The translations under genes and the position numbers were made by a program. A stretch of 64,000 nucleotides of DNA from Effrenium voratum. Taxonomy: Eukaryota; Sar; Dinophyceae; Suessiales; Symbiodiniaceae. The DNA is taken from the NCBI GenBank assembly GCA_963377175.1, contig CAUJNA010001226.1:1-64000 (forward strand), in the 5' to 3' direction. The notes below the pieces were generated by a model. It made no database searches and was not told where the DNA came from. It saw nothing but the letters and a program-made list of their open reading frames with translations. Shown in pieces: positions 11,475 through 22,748 of the stretch (within the stretch, counting starts at the first letter, position 1; each line of letters begins with the position of its first letter).

Positions 11475-14400
11475 GAGCGGAAGAGGACCGTGAGCTGCTC
11501 GGGCTCCTTCTTCTACCCCGAGATGACCCGCCGCGGACGCCGCCCCGCGGGCTGGCAGCCCGCTCTGGCCGACGCGGGGGTGGACTTCTCTGGCCTGCCG
11601 ACGGACCGCCCCGTGAACTTCGACGACATCGAGGCCTTCGAGCTCCGCAACGCCGGGCGGGTGGAGGTCTTCGTCTTCGTGTGGCAGCAGACCCAGTGGA
11701 CGGACGGGCTGGAGTACTACCACGTCCTCCAGCAGCGCGCCCCGAGCGGCACGGGCGTCGTCCGGCACACCGTGCTGCTTCTCCTGCACAGCGGCCACAC
11801 AGCCTGATCCACAACTTCCAGGCGCTGGTCAGCAGGCGGGGGCTGACCCTGGGAGCCACGCCCACCAACACCGGCGGCTGCGCGGAGTACAAGTGCCCGA
11901 GGTGCATGGCCCGCTTCGCCACGAAGGCCTCCTGGCAGCGGCACCGCGCCACCCAGTGCTATCGAGAGATAGCCGAGCGCACTCGGAAAGTGCCGCTGCC
12001 CGGGCCCGAGAAGAGCCTGCTGCGCTACAGGGGCAAGGCCTCCGCAGAGCTTGCGCCCCTCACGTGCTACGCGGACCTCGAGGTCTACAGCACGCCCGCC
12101 CCGACGGTCCACATAGAGCCGGCGCGCCAGACCGTCGCGGCTTCTTCCTGCTACGTCGCTGTCGGGCGCTGCGGCTACGTGCCACCCGAGGAGCTGAGGC
12201 TGAGGCTCACGCACCACGAGCGGGACAGCACGCCGTCCGCACCATGCTGAACGACCTTCTCAAGCTGCCCGACCACTACCTCACCTGGAGACGCCGAACT
12301 CGGCCCGTCAGCATGACCCGGAGGGAGGAGCTGGAGCATGCAGGGAGCGCCTCGCGTCCTTCGAGACCGCTGAGAAGAAGCTCCACCACTGCCACGGCAC
12401 CGGGCAGTATCTCGGGGCGCTGTGCCACTCCTGCAACATCGCGGCCCAGACGCCCAAGACCATCCCAGTGGTCTTTCACAACGGGGGCGGCTACGACTTC
12501 CACTTCCTGCTGCGCTACATCGCCACGATGGGCTCTCCTGTCAGCAGGGCACCGCGCGAAGAGCTCGGCGAGAGAGCGATCAAGAAGGAAGCGAGTCCGA
12601 GAGGCCCATGCCCATGGCCAAGGCTGCACCAAAGCCAAAGGCCGCACCCAAGGGCAGGGCCAAGGCCGCGCCAAGGCCCCTCGGCGGCTGGTGCGCCCTG
12701 CAGGCCGCGATCAAGCAGGGCGGGGGCCCGCTGAGGTTCGTGGAACTGCTACGACAGCGTGCTGGCAGGAAAAGCGGTGAGCGCAGAGGACCACCGGCTG
12801 GCCGTCAACACCGCCTATCTCATGGTGGGAGACCTTCCGCGAGTTCCACGACTGCTACCTCCACACCGACGTCCTGGCCCTGGCGGACGTGATGGAGAGC
12901 TACCGGGACTCCTTCCGGGCGCAGTCGGGGCTCGACCCCATCCACTACGTCACGCTGGCCGCCTGGGACGCCATGCTGCGGCACTCGGCTTGCGAGACTC
13001 CCATTCACCTCATCACCGACGAGCAGGCCTACAAGGACGTGCGGTCCTCCGTCATGGGTGGGCTCGCTCAAGCAAACAACCCCGAGCTGGGCGAGGAGGA
13101 CTACAACCCCGAGGAGCCCGTCAGCTGCATCTCGTACTTGGAATTCAACGCCATGTACCCGGCCGCAATGACGCTGCCCATGCCCAACGGCCCCTGCGCG
13201 ACGGTCGCCCTGCCAGAAGAAAACGCCGCTAGGCTGAGCTGGCTGCACGAGACGTGCCTCTCGGGGCTGAACTGGGAGTCCGACTCCGAGGAGGTGAGCT
13301 ACCTGCTCCTCGTGGACTACGACTTCCCCCCGGAGCAGCATGACCACTTCTTGGACTGGTCGGGAAGGCCTGTACGGGCCGCACACCGCGGACATGGCGG
13401 AGCGCCTCGGCCTCTCCCCGTCGCCCTGCGAGCTCAAGTTGCCAGGGTCTGGAGGCTGCACAGGGCCTACCGCTTCGCCTGCAGCCCCTTCATGGCGGGC
13501 TTCATGGAGCTCAAGCACAGCGAGCGGAGGCAGCTCAAGACGGCGGGGAGCGTGGTTGGCGAGAAGGTGGTGAAGCTCACCCAGAACGCCATCTTCGGCC
13601 GCTGCTGCATGAACCCCGACAAGTTCAGGAACACGAACGCCTACGTGGACCCAGCCAAGTTCGAGCGGGCCGTGGGCAAGAGCTCCGTGACGAACTTCGA
13701 GCTCCAGATCAACGACTCGGAGGGGTTCCTGGCCTTCGTGGAGACGCTCAAGACGGACCGCAGCAAGGCCTGCATGAGCGTGCCCACCCAAGTCGGCGCC
13801 CGCACGCTGCAGCTCTCCAAGCTCATGATGGAGAAGGCCTACTACCTCCACATGAGGAGGCTCTTCCCGAAGATGAGGCTGCTCTTCACGGACACCGACT
13901 CCGTGATGGTGCAGATCTTCGAGCTGCAGGACCCGCTCCACGCCATGGCCGAGGCGAACCTGAACGGCGCCGCCCTCTTCGACGTGGCCGGCAAGTCCAA
14001 GGACCCCGAGAGGGACCTGAGCGCGCTCTCTGCAGCGGCGCGCGCCAAGGCCATCGAGGTGATGGGCCAGCTGGGCAAGCTCGGCGACGAGACCTTCCCC
14101 GCCAGGATCCTGGAGTACGTGGGCCTGCGCTCCAAGATGTACAGCATCCTCACGGTCCAGCCCGACGGCGCGCGCAAGGAGAAGCGCAAGATCAAGGGCG
14201 TGCCGAAGAAGGCGGTGACCAACGTCCGGCAGCTCGAGTACCGGGAGGTGCTGGAGGAAGGCAGCGAGCGCAGGGCGGCCTTCGCGCAGCTGCGCAGCCG
14301 CGCGCACGAGATCGCCGTGGAGACCGTCGAGAAGAAGTCCCTCTCGCCCTTCAACGACAAGGTCTACGGCCTCGACGCTCACAACTCGCGGCCGCTGGGG

Positions 14401-14553
14401 CACTGGCGCAACCTGGAGCAGCTGCGGATGCTGGGCGCTTACGCTCCGCCAGGCTCCGCGCCCTTCGACCTCGTGATGGAGTTCCTCGTGGGGCCCCCGC
14501 CTCTGGGGCCCGCTCCGACACTGCCGCTGCGGCTGAGCCGCTGCTGGGCGTAG
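11475..14553 (+). pseudogene. Viral family B DNA polymerase, copy 1 (broken)
   Basis: This is a protein-primed-type PolB (DNA_pol_B_2-like) of a PLV. It is N-terminally cut by the LINE: it starts at the SCSGSFFYPE segment and lacks about 230 residues present in copy 3. Present are the C2H2-like finger CPRCMARF...H, exonuclease motif I (YADLEVYST), exonuclease motif II (FHNGGGYDFH), palm motif A (LEFNAMYPAAM), motif B region (KLTQNAIFGR), motif C (FTDTDSVM) and the C-terminal RSKMYSIL...GVPKKAVTN region. Frameshifts lie near 11795 and 12230. Internal deletions near 12590-12760 and around 13360-13440 remove part of the linker and the thumb-like region. The palm half from 12889 to the stop at 14553 is a single open frame. 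It cannot encode a full enzyme. Confidence 0.85.
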
Positions 14554-14565
14554 ACTGTCGGAACC

Positions 14566-14633
14566 GGAAAAAAAGATCCCGAGCTCTCGTTTTCTCGCTT
14601 TCTCGATAATGAGATCCGCCGCAGCTGCTCAAG
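14566..14633 (+). promoter_or_regulatory. Leader, type 1, before coiled-coil gene a (copy 1)
   Basis: An A-run is followed by GATCCCGAGCTCTCG, a CTCG-rich pyrimidine stretch and GCCGCAGCTGCTCAA directly before ATG. The same layout precedes four other family members, so it is probably a promoter or 5' UTR. This is inference from conservation only. Confidence 0.45.
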
Positions 14634-15029
14634 ATGACTTCCTCAGCGGCCTTCCGATGCGTGCAGGCATGGCTTCTGGAGAAGCCCGCCGCGTGGGCGG
14701 ACGAGGACGCTCCCTGCCTTGCGGCTGCTCTGATGGCCCAGCGGCCTCCCTGCGACATGCTACGCAAGCGGCCTCGCGAGGACGCGCTGCTTGAGGCCGA
14801 GCGCTCGCACCAGCGGCATCTCATCGCGCGGCTCGACGAGGAGCTCCTCGATGAAACCCTGCGCTGTGTGGAGCGGGAGCGCGAGAACAGAAATCTCCGC
14901 CGGCGGGTGGACGGCCTCAACAATCTCATCGACAGAGAGCGCGAGCGAGCTAGGGCTGGAGCCAGCAACAGAATTCTCCGCCAGCGGGTGGCGCACCTCG
15001 GCGAGATCCTCGTGCGAGCGCACAGATGA
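14634..15029 (+). CDS. Coiled-coil family protein, type a (copy 1)
   Basis: The function is unknown. The 131-residue protein has a conserved N-terminal domain of about 40 residues (MTSSAAFRCVQAWLLEKPAA...CLAAALMAQRPP). A charged, arginine- and glutamate-rich coiled coil with leucine heptads follows to the end. It lies directly behind a PolB copy, as do the other members of this family, and is preceded by a conserved leader. The ATG is fixed by alignment with seven relatives in this window (15116, 26603, 27218, 27696, 44604, 45079, 45535). I do not recognise the N-terminal domain. A structural, scaffold or DNA-binding multimer is possible but not shown. Confidence 0.6.
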   Translation: MTSSAAFRCVQAWLLEKPAAWADEDAPCLAAALMAQRPPCDMLRKRPREDALLEAERSHQRHLIARLDEELLDETLRCVERERENRNLRRRVDGLNNLIDRERERARAGASNRILRQRVAHLGEILVRAHR

Positions 15030-15047
15030 GCTCGAGGACGCGCAAGC

Positions 15048-15115
15048 AAAAAAAAGATCCCGAGCTCTCGTTTTTCTCGCTTTCTCGATGATTCGATCCG
15101 CCGCAGCTGCTCAAA
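15048..15115 (+). promoter_or_regulatory. Leader, type 1, before coiled-coil gene b (copy 1)
   Basis: It has the same elements as the leader at 14566: an A-run, GATCCCGAGCTCTCG, a CTCG-rich tract and GCCGCAGCTGCTCAA before ATG. Confidence 0.4.
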
Positions 15116-15420
15116 ATGACTTCCTCGGCGGCCTTCCGATGCGTGCAGGCATGGCTTCTGGAGAAGCCCGCCGCGTGGGTGGGCGATGACACTCCCAGCC
15201 TTGTGGCCGCTCTGATGGCCCAGCGGCCTCCCTACATGCGGCCTCGCAGGATGCACTGCTCCAGGCCGAGCGTCTGTACTACCGGCGTCTCATCGCGGGC
15301 CTTTGTGGGGAGCTCCGCGCTGAAACAGCGCGCGGTGAGGAGCGGGAGCGCGAGAAGATAATTCTCCGCAGGCAGCTGGAGCGCAGCTACGATCTCGGTG
15401 AGCGAGATCTAGCGGAACTG
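15116..15420 (+). pseudogene. Coiled-coil family protein, type b (copy 1), truncated
   Basis: The N-terminal family domain (AFRCVQAWLLEKPAAW) is intact. A frameshift near 15235 shifts the rest. The displaced frame still reads a b-type coiled coil (QLERSYDLGERDLAELL), which matches the copy at 45079. Family similarity ends at about 15420, where unrelated sequence leading to a retroelement fragment begins, so the gene is both frameshifted and 3'-truncated. Confidence 0.6.
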
Positions 15421-15635
15421 CTTTTTTTGTCACCCGCACGCCTTGAGGCAATTGCCATCGGTCGTGAAAACCAAGTAAAAGTACAGAGAGAAGAGATGTG
15501 AAACGCAAGGTGAGACATCACTGGAAAAACCGGCGAAAAAGACACAACAGTCAACAGAGGGACCAAAAAACAAACAACCAAAGAGAACAGCAGAATCACG
15601 TGGACATCAATCCACCCCACATTTACTCCACGTGA

Positions 15636-16903
15636 CTACAAGTCACTCAGTCTCTCGCCCGTCAATGGGCACATTGCGCTCGCTCTCTGAGCCTGCAACT
15701 CTTTAACGAGTCCATCAAGTTTGGAACGAGACGGCTCGTCTGCGGCGTTGGAAGGAGACGGCACTTGGGTAAACCAGTACCAAGTCTGACCTTGCAGCTC
15801 GTCCCTCTCAAAGGACAACAGGAGTTGGCGAAAAATCGGGGAACGCGTCCATTGCAGCATAATTATCAACAAAGTACAGGCAATGTTTGCCAACAAGCTG
15901 CGTATGCCACAAGTGACGGGCCAGCACCACTCCATACAGTTCCACGGGTCCTATGATATGTTTCATCTCTACTTGCCACTGCTTGACAAGAGTATCCGGC
16001 ACATTACAGGCAAAGAACTCAACCACGTCAAGATCCCTGTTTATCAAGAATCCACCAACGGTGTTAGAGTCGCCTTCACTTGCACCGTCAGTGAAGATGA
16101 GAATCGGAGGTGGGCCATCACTGCAAGAAACGGTCCTAGGCTCCCCTGAACCCAGGCGTTCGGCAAGCAAGGCGAGGGAAGCAATCAATCTTTGATGGCC
16201 CATGATTCCTCTTCACAGCTTCTCTGATAGACGTCATTGCAAGGCGACCCACACGGCCCATGATCTGCCCATCGGCATACTGGATACGACCCAGAAGGCG
16301 GCTGCACGTAGAAGGGTTAAGCTGGCGGCTCTGAACGACCTCATCAATCATGCTGAGGGTTTCCCGGACTCTTCCAGGCTTGTTTCTAACCAACACACTC
16401 AAGTCATCGGTGCAAGACAAGTCAAGTTCGACCCCCAACACAGCTGCACGCTCACTGAAAGCTGCTAGCTTGTGTTCAGCGTACACAAATCCCAGCAGCC
16501 TCATCAGAGTGATCATGCAGGAGGTGGACGACTCTGCTAGTGCCGACACACTGATCACGGGGAAATCATCAAAGTAGTTCCCCCACAGAAGATCAAGTTC
16601 AAACCCAACCCTCTGCAAAAGCCTAGACACACGGTTGAAGTTCACAACACTGGAAGTGGCACCAAAGGGGAGAACTCTCCCCTCAAAGCAAGCAGTCGCA
16701 CCATTGCTAGGGTTCTTCAGCGTCACAATGGAATACTTCCTGCTATCGGGATGAAGTGCAAGTTGCTTGTAAGCCGAAGACAAATCAAGCACACTGACCA
16801 AAGGCTTGCTGTTGTCGGCATCTTGGAGCGACGAGTGCAACGGCCCTCTCAACACTTCACCCGAAGCAAGTTGCAGGCAAACCTCACCTCTGACACGAGA
16901 CAT
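15636..16903 (-). pseudogene. Degraded retroelement RT-RNase H fragment (DIRS/LTR-like)
   Basis: Read on the minus strand, the RT has VLDLSSAYKQL (motif A), PFGATSSVVNFNRV (motif B-like) and NYFDDFPVI (YxDD motif C). An RNase H domain follows, with FTDGASEGDS and YFVDNYAAM, and a C-terminal segment SPSNAADEPSR. Frameshifts near 16195 and 15860 put RT, RNase H and the tail into three frames. The fragment has no gag, protease or integrase. It stops at about 16930, where a dispersed repeat begins. The RT differs from the LINE RT at 2-5 kb. The exact superfamily is uncertain. Confidence 0.7.
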
Positions 16904-16931
16904 GCGAACGATCGCGGCACAACACCAAAAG

Positions 16932-17615
16932 TAGTAAGGAATGTCTGCTTATACTACCCTAATTCTTGGGCATTTTTGGTCCCAAAATCCGCTAAAACAG
17001 CCAAATTTTCAACCCGCTGAACTTGTCACCAGCGAAGTCACCGCTTCGTCACCGCTCCGTTTTGGGTGCAAAAAGCGCTGAAAACGGCGAACTCCGAAAA
17101 GTGCGTTTTTTCGTGTCCGGCGTCAAAAGTGCAGCCCGGGCCTCAAATTCGCTCGTTTTCCTCCGAAAACCGGCTCCAGGTGTTCGCCATGCTCCGAAAT
17201 CCGCATTCTGCCTCGAAAAACCTGCGAATTCCAGCCCGCTGAGCTTGTCACTCACCGGTCTCTAACACGTCAGCCCGCCGAGGCACAGCCCAGAGTCAGC
17301 CAGCGTCTGACGCGGCAGCCCGCCGAGGTGCTTCCGAGTAACACGTCAGCCCGCCGAGGTTCTTCCACGTAACGCGTCAGCCCGCTGAACTCGTCACCGC
17401 CGATGTCACCGGTCTCTAACACGTCAGCCCGCCGAGGTCCCGGGAGGAATCGAGCCTCCGAAACGTCGCTGCGGAGAGCAACGCCTAAACCATCTCACCA
17501 CGGGCTCTCGCTACCTGTCCAAAACGGCGCTTTTTGGCCCAAAAACGGTCATCAACGATGTCACCGCTTCGTCACCGCTGGGGCCGAAAAGTGCGCAAAA
17601 GGCTTGGAAAAGCGA
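16932..17615 (+). repeat. Dispersed 0.7-kb repeat, copy 1
   Basis: It starts with AGTAGTAAGGAA and ends after GTGCGCAAAAGGCTTGG. It is similar over its length to 28305-29067. Inside are four or five imperfect direct repeats of GTCAGCCCGCCGAGG and nearby GTCACCGCCGATGTCACC. No ORF in it is convincing. Confidence 0.65.
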
Positions 17616-18039
17616 GTTTGTGTACTGGTAGCGCGGGAATTCGAATTGAGGGATATTTTCCCTCAATGCATCAACGCATTCCAGCCATCCAAGCCGTTCC
17701 TAAAAAGGTCTCGGGCTCGATTCCTCCCGGGTCCGCCCCTGATCACCCTAAGAGCAATGGTGGTGATTCATCAATGGTTCATGAATGGGCAAGGTTGGTT
17801 CATGAATGGGCAAGGTTGGCTCAGGTCTCGTCATGTGGCCGAGGTGTCCCAAGCGTTTTTTGACCGACATTTTCGGCCAATTCATCGCCTCATGCCCAGA
17901 GTCCGATCTTATAGGACACTGCGCCACTTCGCGTGCGAGTCGATATACAATCAGAACACCCGGCGAATAGCGACTCAAGGTGTTGCGAAAGTGCGATGCC
18001 CCAGCGATACCATTTCGTAACGTCTACTCCTAAGAAAAC
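17616..18039 (+). other. Non-coding spacer before fiber gene
   Basis: No supported gene is seen. A 22-base sequence with GTTCATGAATGGGCAAG is directly duplicated at about 17777 and 17799. Confidence 0.4.
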
Positions 18040-20891
18040 ATGTTTGAAGGACCTGTCACGGGCAACATCCCCGAGGTCCTGGACAACGGAGAGGTGACTG
18101 ACGGCACGCACGTCACAGCAGGACAGCTGGCCCTCGCTCTGACTCCCTACGCTCAAGTGACTGACCTGGCGGTGAACACGGCAGCCTCAGGCAACAACGC
18201 CGCTGCCATCCAGTCCCAGGACGACCGAGTCACCGCCGAGCTGGCCTCAAAGCTGGACAGCAGCGCGCTGGCGCCGGCGATTGCGCCCCTAGCAACGGCT
18301 GCGGCCCTGGCCACCACGGACGGTCAGGCGGCCGCGCACGGAAGCAGCATCGCAGCGCTGCAGAGCTCGCTGACCACGGGTCTCTCCAACAAGGCAGACC
18401 AGTCGGCCTTCGACGTGCTGGAGGGCGTGGTTGCCACCAAGAGCACACCCGACTCAGTGGACCTGAAGCTGTCCAACTACAGCACCACGGCGGCCATGAA
18501 CGGCTCCATCGCCTCGGCCAACAACGCCACGCTGGCCACGGTGGCCGCCAACTACGGCCTCAGACGGTGGTGGACCAGCACTCCCTAGACATAGCGGCGA
18601 GGATCACGCCGCTGGAGGTGGACACCAAGGTGGCCAACGCTCTCCTGGGGGCCGTCACCGCCGCGGCGCTGGCCTCCGAGCTCGCGAGCCGAGACGCCTC
18701 CATCTCGGGGCTGCAGGCCTCCAAGGCAGACGCCAGCGCCCTGACTGCTTACGCCCTGCAGTCGGCCGTGGACACTTCCTCGGAGGTGGACTCTAAGATA
18801 GCGACGGCCCTCTTGGACGCCGTCACCACGGCAGCCCTGGACGCCGCCCTCCTCGGCAAGGCGGACGCAAGCGCGCTGGCCTCCCTGCTCTCCACGGTGG
18901 ACGGGTTGGACACGCCGCTGGAGGTAGACACCAAGATAGCAAATGCCCTGCTGGGTCTCGCCACCGAGGCCTTCGTCGCAGCGCAGCTTGCTAGCCGGAC
19001 GCCAGCATCACGGCGCTCCAGGGGGCCAAGGCCGACGCGACGCTGCTGGCCTCGTACGCCACGAACGCCGCGCTCTCAGCCAGCGAAGCCACGCTCCAGA
19101 GCGCCCTCGACGCAATCCTCGCGGAGCTCGCCGCCCTGCAGCTTTCCGGCAGCGGCGGAGTTGTTAACGCGCCGGCCTGGGCGGGCTTCACAACTTGGGA
19201 GCTCGTTCGCGGAAGCAACGTCGTTCGCAACCTGCATCTGGAGGCTCCTCTCTCTGCTGCGCTGGCCAACGGCGACGACACGCTGAGCATCACGGCAGAC
19301 TGCTACTCCACGGCGGGCACTGACGCCGCCATAACAGCAGCCCTGCTGGCCTACTACACCTCGGCTCAGGTAGACGCGCTGTTGGGAGACTACCGCACAG
19401 GGGCAGCGCAGGACGCTGAGACGACCAGCGCCATCACAGCAGCGCTGCTGGCCTACTACACCTCGGCGCAGGTAGACGCGCTGTTGGGAGACTACCGCAC
19501 GGCAAGCGCGCAGGACACGCAGACGCAGGCAGCCATCGCGGGCGCGCTGCTGGCCTACCGGACGGGCCCGGACCAGGACGTCTTCACAACCATCCAAATC
19601 ACCTCGGCGCTGGTGGCGTACCGCTCAGCCGCAGACCAGGACACGGCGACGGCCTCGAGCATCGCCACCGCGCTGCTCAGCTACTACACCATCGCGCAAG
19701 TAGACGGCCTCCTCGCCGGCAAGCTCGGAGTCGCGGAGGCAGCCTCGGCGCTGCAGATAGCAGTGCGCTTTCCGGACGACGGCGGGGCCGACGAGGTGGT
19801 GGCCGCCAGAGCAGATCCTGGCCCCCACGGACGTCTCGCTGTCAAACTGGACGGTTCGCCCCAGCAGCGGCTGCAGCGTGGTCTTGGCCACGCACACCGC
19901 GGGCGCAGTGAGCGTGGACGGCTACACCCTGACCCTGGCGGTGAACCCATGGAACATCGTGCGCACCTACAACTTGACCCCGGGCCGAGAGCTCCTCTTC
20001 GCCTGCCGCTACCGGCTCGGCACGGCCTCCAACTTCGTGGTGTACATGTCCGAGGCAGACAACGTCTACGACCCCTTGTACGGCAGCTTCGTGGGCGACC
20101 AGGGTGCCTGGAGCACTGCCAAGATGTACTTCACAGTGCCTCCGAACGGGGTGGCGAAGCTGCACTTCGGGGCGCACTTCCAGGCGCCGGGCCTGCCCAA
20201 CCAGACGGCTGGAACGGTGGACGTCTACGGCATCCAGATCCTGGACGCAACCCTGGAGACCGGCAACGCGGTGGAGGCGGAGGAGGACACAGCGGCCTCA
20301 GCGCTGCTGCTGAAGCACGAGTTCCTCGACGGAGGGGCCGACGACGTCACGCTGGCCACCCTGGGCGAGGTGCTGCTGGAGCCCACGCTCACCACGCTAG
20401 GCAATTTCCTGGTGCGCTCCAACAGCCAGAGCTCCGTGGCCTCGGCCAGCTTCACGGTGGGAGGCTTCCAGCTGGAGGGCTACGCCATGACCCTGAGCGC
20501 CTTCGCCTGGAACATCGTGCGCACCTACACGCTGACGCCGGGGAGACGCTACTCCTTCGGCTGCCGGTACAGGCTGGGCACGGCCTCCAACTTGGTGATG
20601 TACGTCAGCGCGGCCGACAACGACTACGTGGGCGTCACCGGCACCTTCCTCGGCACGGCCTCGCAGGGCGTCTGGAGCACGGCGCGCCTGGACGTCTCGG
20701 TGCCGCCGGGCGGAATCGCGAAGCTGCACTTCGGAGCCTTCGGCGGCTCTATCCCCGGGCTGGTGCAGCAGTCGGCGGGCACGCTGGACCTGTACAGCAT
20801 GCAGATCAGGGCCAGCGCCTTCGAGGGAGAGTCTGTCTCAGTAACGGACCTGCTGGCGGACTCGCTGGCCGGGAGAGATGCTGGGCCTTGA
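18040..20891 (+). pseudogene. Viral fiber-like protein (frameshifted)
   Basis: This is a long repetitive protein of about 950 residues, split over frames by three one-base shifts near 18560, 18997 and 19810. The N-terminal half is Ala-rich with repeats such as LEVDTKVANALLGAV and ITAALLAYYTSAQVDALL. The repeats resemble the YTIEEVDALIL element of the block B fiber at 53806. The C-terminal half has two tandem, clearly related beta-rich modules, each with NIVRTY(N/T)LTPGR...CRYRLGTASN...VMY and PP(N/G)G(V/I)AKLHFGA. These resemble carbohydrate-binding jelly rolls and would be receptor-binding knobs. The ATG at 18040 begins MFEGPVTGNIPEV. No S74 chaperone domain is present, unlike in block B. 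The gene lies upstream of the C5-MTase-like gene of copy 2. Confidence 0.6.
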
Positions 20892-21293
20892 GCATGTTGA
20901 TCTTGTTTCCTGACAGGCTTTGATCCCAGCCAGCAAACGCCCCAAGGCCCTATTGGTTTGTTGTAGGACTCCGCAATTGCTCACTTTGATTGACAGGTGG
21001 AGCCGGCTCCAAAGCCGAAGCACGAGCCCCCGATCTACAGCAAGGCCGCTCATGTCATGACACAGTGTTTGCATTTTTTTGCACGTAATCCACAGTTTGC
21101 CCCAGGGGGAGTGATGCTCCTCATGAACTGGACCTGCGTGAGGCTCCTGTTTTGTTGTGAGTTTTTTTGTCAGCATGTACTCTCTTGACATGCCACCGGC
21201 GCAGGATGGACAGGTGTGAGCGAGGCGACGTCGAGCCGCTCTGCTGTGAAAACAGCGGTCGGGACCTGGGGAGAGAGGGGGTGGGGCGGGAGG
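20892..21293. other. Non-coding spacer
   Basis: I see no supported gene or RNA here between the fiber gene and the hairpin cluster. Confidence 0.35.
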
Positions 21294-21294
21294 G

Positions 21295-21582
21295 GTGCCG
21301 AGCGGGCACCTAGACGTGCCGAGCAGGCACAGTGCCGAGCAGGCACTTGTAAGTAGATGTGCCGAGCGGGCACTTAGGAGTGCTGAGCAGGCACAGTGCC
21401 GAGCAGGCACTTAGGAGTGCCGAGCGGGCACTTTAGGTAAACGTGCCGAGCGGGCACTCTAGATTAGGAGTAGGTAGTGCCGAGCGGGCACTTAGGAGTG
21501 CCGAGCAGGCACAGTGCCGAGCAGGCACAGTGCCGAGCAGGCACTTAGGGGGTGCCGAGCGGGCACGGTGCCGAGCGGGCAC
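21295..21582. repeat. Cluster of 14 short hairpin repeats
   Basis: Fourteen copies of GTGCCGAGC(A/G)GGCAC, one with a C to T change, are separated by 1-20 bases, often with TTAGGA between them. Each can fold into a 5-bp stem (GTGCC/GGCAC) with a 5-base loop. Spacers are far too short and unequal for CRISPR. Confidence 0.8.
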
Positions 21583-21593
21583 GTAGGATATGC

Positions 21594-21960
21594 AGTTGGG
21601 CGACCGCCTTATGGAGGACGGGTCGCCCAACCTCGTTTGATACTGCCGAATGTGTGCCGATTGCGCTTTTTTTTCAGTCAGGATCACGTATCGGAAATAC
21701 GATGCCTGCTCCGGACTCCAGGACGGAGCCCGAGTACTTTGATTGCGGGGTATATGTTGTCTCGATGTGGGTGCAAGACTCAGTGCCGCATACATTGCAC
21801 CTTCCTTAGACCAACACATGCAAATGAGCATCTTAAACTTCAGGGACGTGCCCCGTTGTGCCTGAGTGTTGGACCCCTATTTCATTGTTCCAATACCGAA
21901 GCCACCCAGCCGCCCAACTGGTCTAGCTCTGTGCACCGGTGGGATTTGGTGGGTCCAGGT
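21594..21960. other. Non-coding spacer, edge of viral duplication
   Basis: No supported gene is seen. At 21953-21975 a short stretch (GGTCCGAGAAGGATTTTATA) resembles the GGTCCGAGACGGATCTT core of the satellite at 36.6-38.0 kb, which lies at the matching place in copy 3. It may be the remnant of that satellite. Confidence 0.4.
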
Positions 21961-21993
21961 CCGAGAAGGATTTTATAAGAAATGATCCTCGCT

Positions 21994-22643
21994 TCAGTCC
22001 GGGATGCTCAGCCGATCCGCAAGCTCTGCCGTGGCCGCGCTCGCAATCTCCTCGCACAGCGCCGTAGGAATGCTGTAAAGCAGCTCGCGCGACTGCCCTC
22101 TGACCCTCTCGCGCCGGCCCCCCATGAGTCGAGGCCCCCCTTGGGCGCCCCTCAGATGCCTCCCGTCTTCCCACGCATCGCACCGGCTGCCGCTCCTGCA
22201 CAGCCCTCGGCTCGCATGTTGGTCCACAGCCGAGTCTGCTTCCTGTACGGAGTCCCGTACTTGCAGTAGGTAACGTCCACCCAGGGTAGGCGCTCCATGA
22301 ACGGTCGGGTCTTCAGCAGCCCGGTGGCCGGATTCTCGATGACCCACATGAGCGGGTCGAAGTGCGCCATGATCTCAAGGGCTCTGAGCACCAGCACGTC
22401 GCCCTCCTCGAGTCGTCGAGGGCGCATCGTCACAGCTCGGCTGTACTCCGTGCAGACCGGGCTGGCCCAGACCATGTCAAAGTGCCCCGGCGGAAACGTC
22501 GTGTAGTCCCAGCTCCGGATGTCGCACAGGATCGTGGGCTCAAATTTCGACACGATGTCCAAGGAAACGACCTCCCACCCTGCCGCCTCGAAGGCTCGGC
22601 CCATCGACTTTGTGCCGCAAAACAGCTCCAGCAGTCTCGGCAT
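21994..22643 (-). pseudogene. C5-cytosine methyltransferase-like protein (copy 2)
   Basis: This is a small SAM-dependent methyltransferase-like protein. From the ATG at 22643 it reads [20 protein letters not shown] (motif I), [22 protein letters not shown] (motif IV-like, with Cys) and WVIENPATGLL (motif VI). Such short forms occur in phages and large algal viruses. The first 150 residues are open. Compared with the copy at 38159, ten bases are missing near 22205, which shifts the frame and ends the ORF at 22152 rather than at the homologous stop at 21994. It is divergent from the SSB-like gene. Confidence 0.65.
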
Positions 22644-22748
22644 GTTTAATAACCACCACCAGCACAACGAAGCACGCACAGGCGACGACGCGGCTCAAGC
22701 AGTTTCGCATGCTCGGACCAATCTTTTTTTAATCGGAGACAGAAAAGG
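22644..22748. promoter_or_regulatory. Divergent intergenic region, MTase-like / SSB-like
   Basis: This short gap separates two divergent start codons. It contains CAATCTTTTTTTAATCGG close to the right-hand ATG and is conserved at 38812-38916, so a bidirectional promoter is likely. Confidence 0.35.

Noticed and set aside
11470..11798. N-terminal extension of the LINE methyltransferase ORF
   Set aside because: The first ~110 residues are antisense to polymerase copy 1 and are an accident of the insertion.
12820..14403. Long minus-strand ORF of 527 residues
   Set aside because: It is antisense to polymerase copy 1. GC-rich third positions keep the opposite frame open; it has Leu/His/Gly-rich low-complexity content and no motifs. 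The same holds for 40911-42782, 42782-43897 and 25450-26598 on the minus strand.
15636..16903. A second copy of the LINE
   Set aside because: The RT has YFDD and an RNase H of a different kind, and it does not align with the LINE RT at 4-5 kb.
20838..21410. ORF of 190 residues on the minus strand
   Set aside because: It reads through the hairpin repeats and has no recognisable domain.
21295..21582. CRISPR array
   Set aside because: Spacers are 1-20 bases, unequal and repetitive; there are no cas genes and the setting is eukaryotic.
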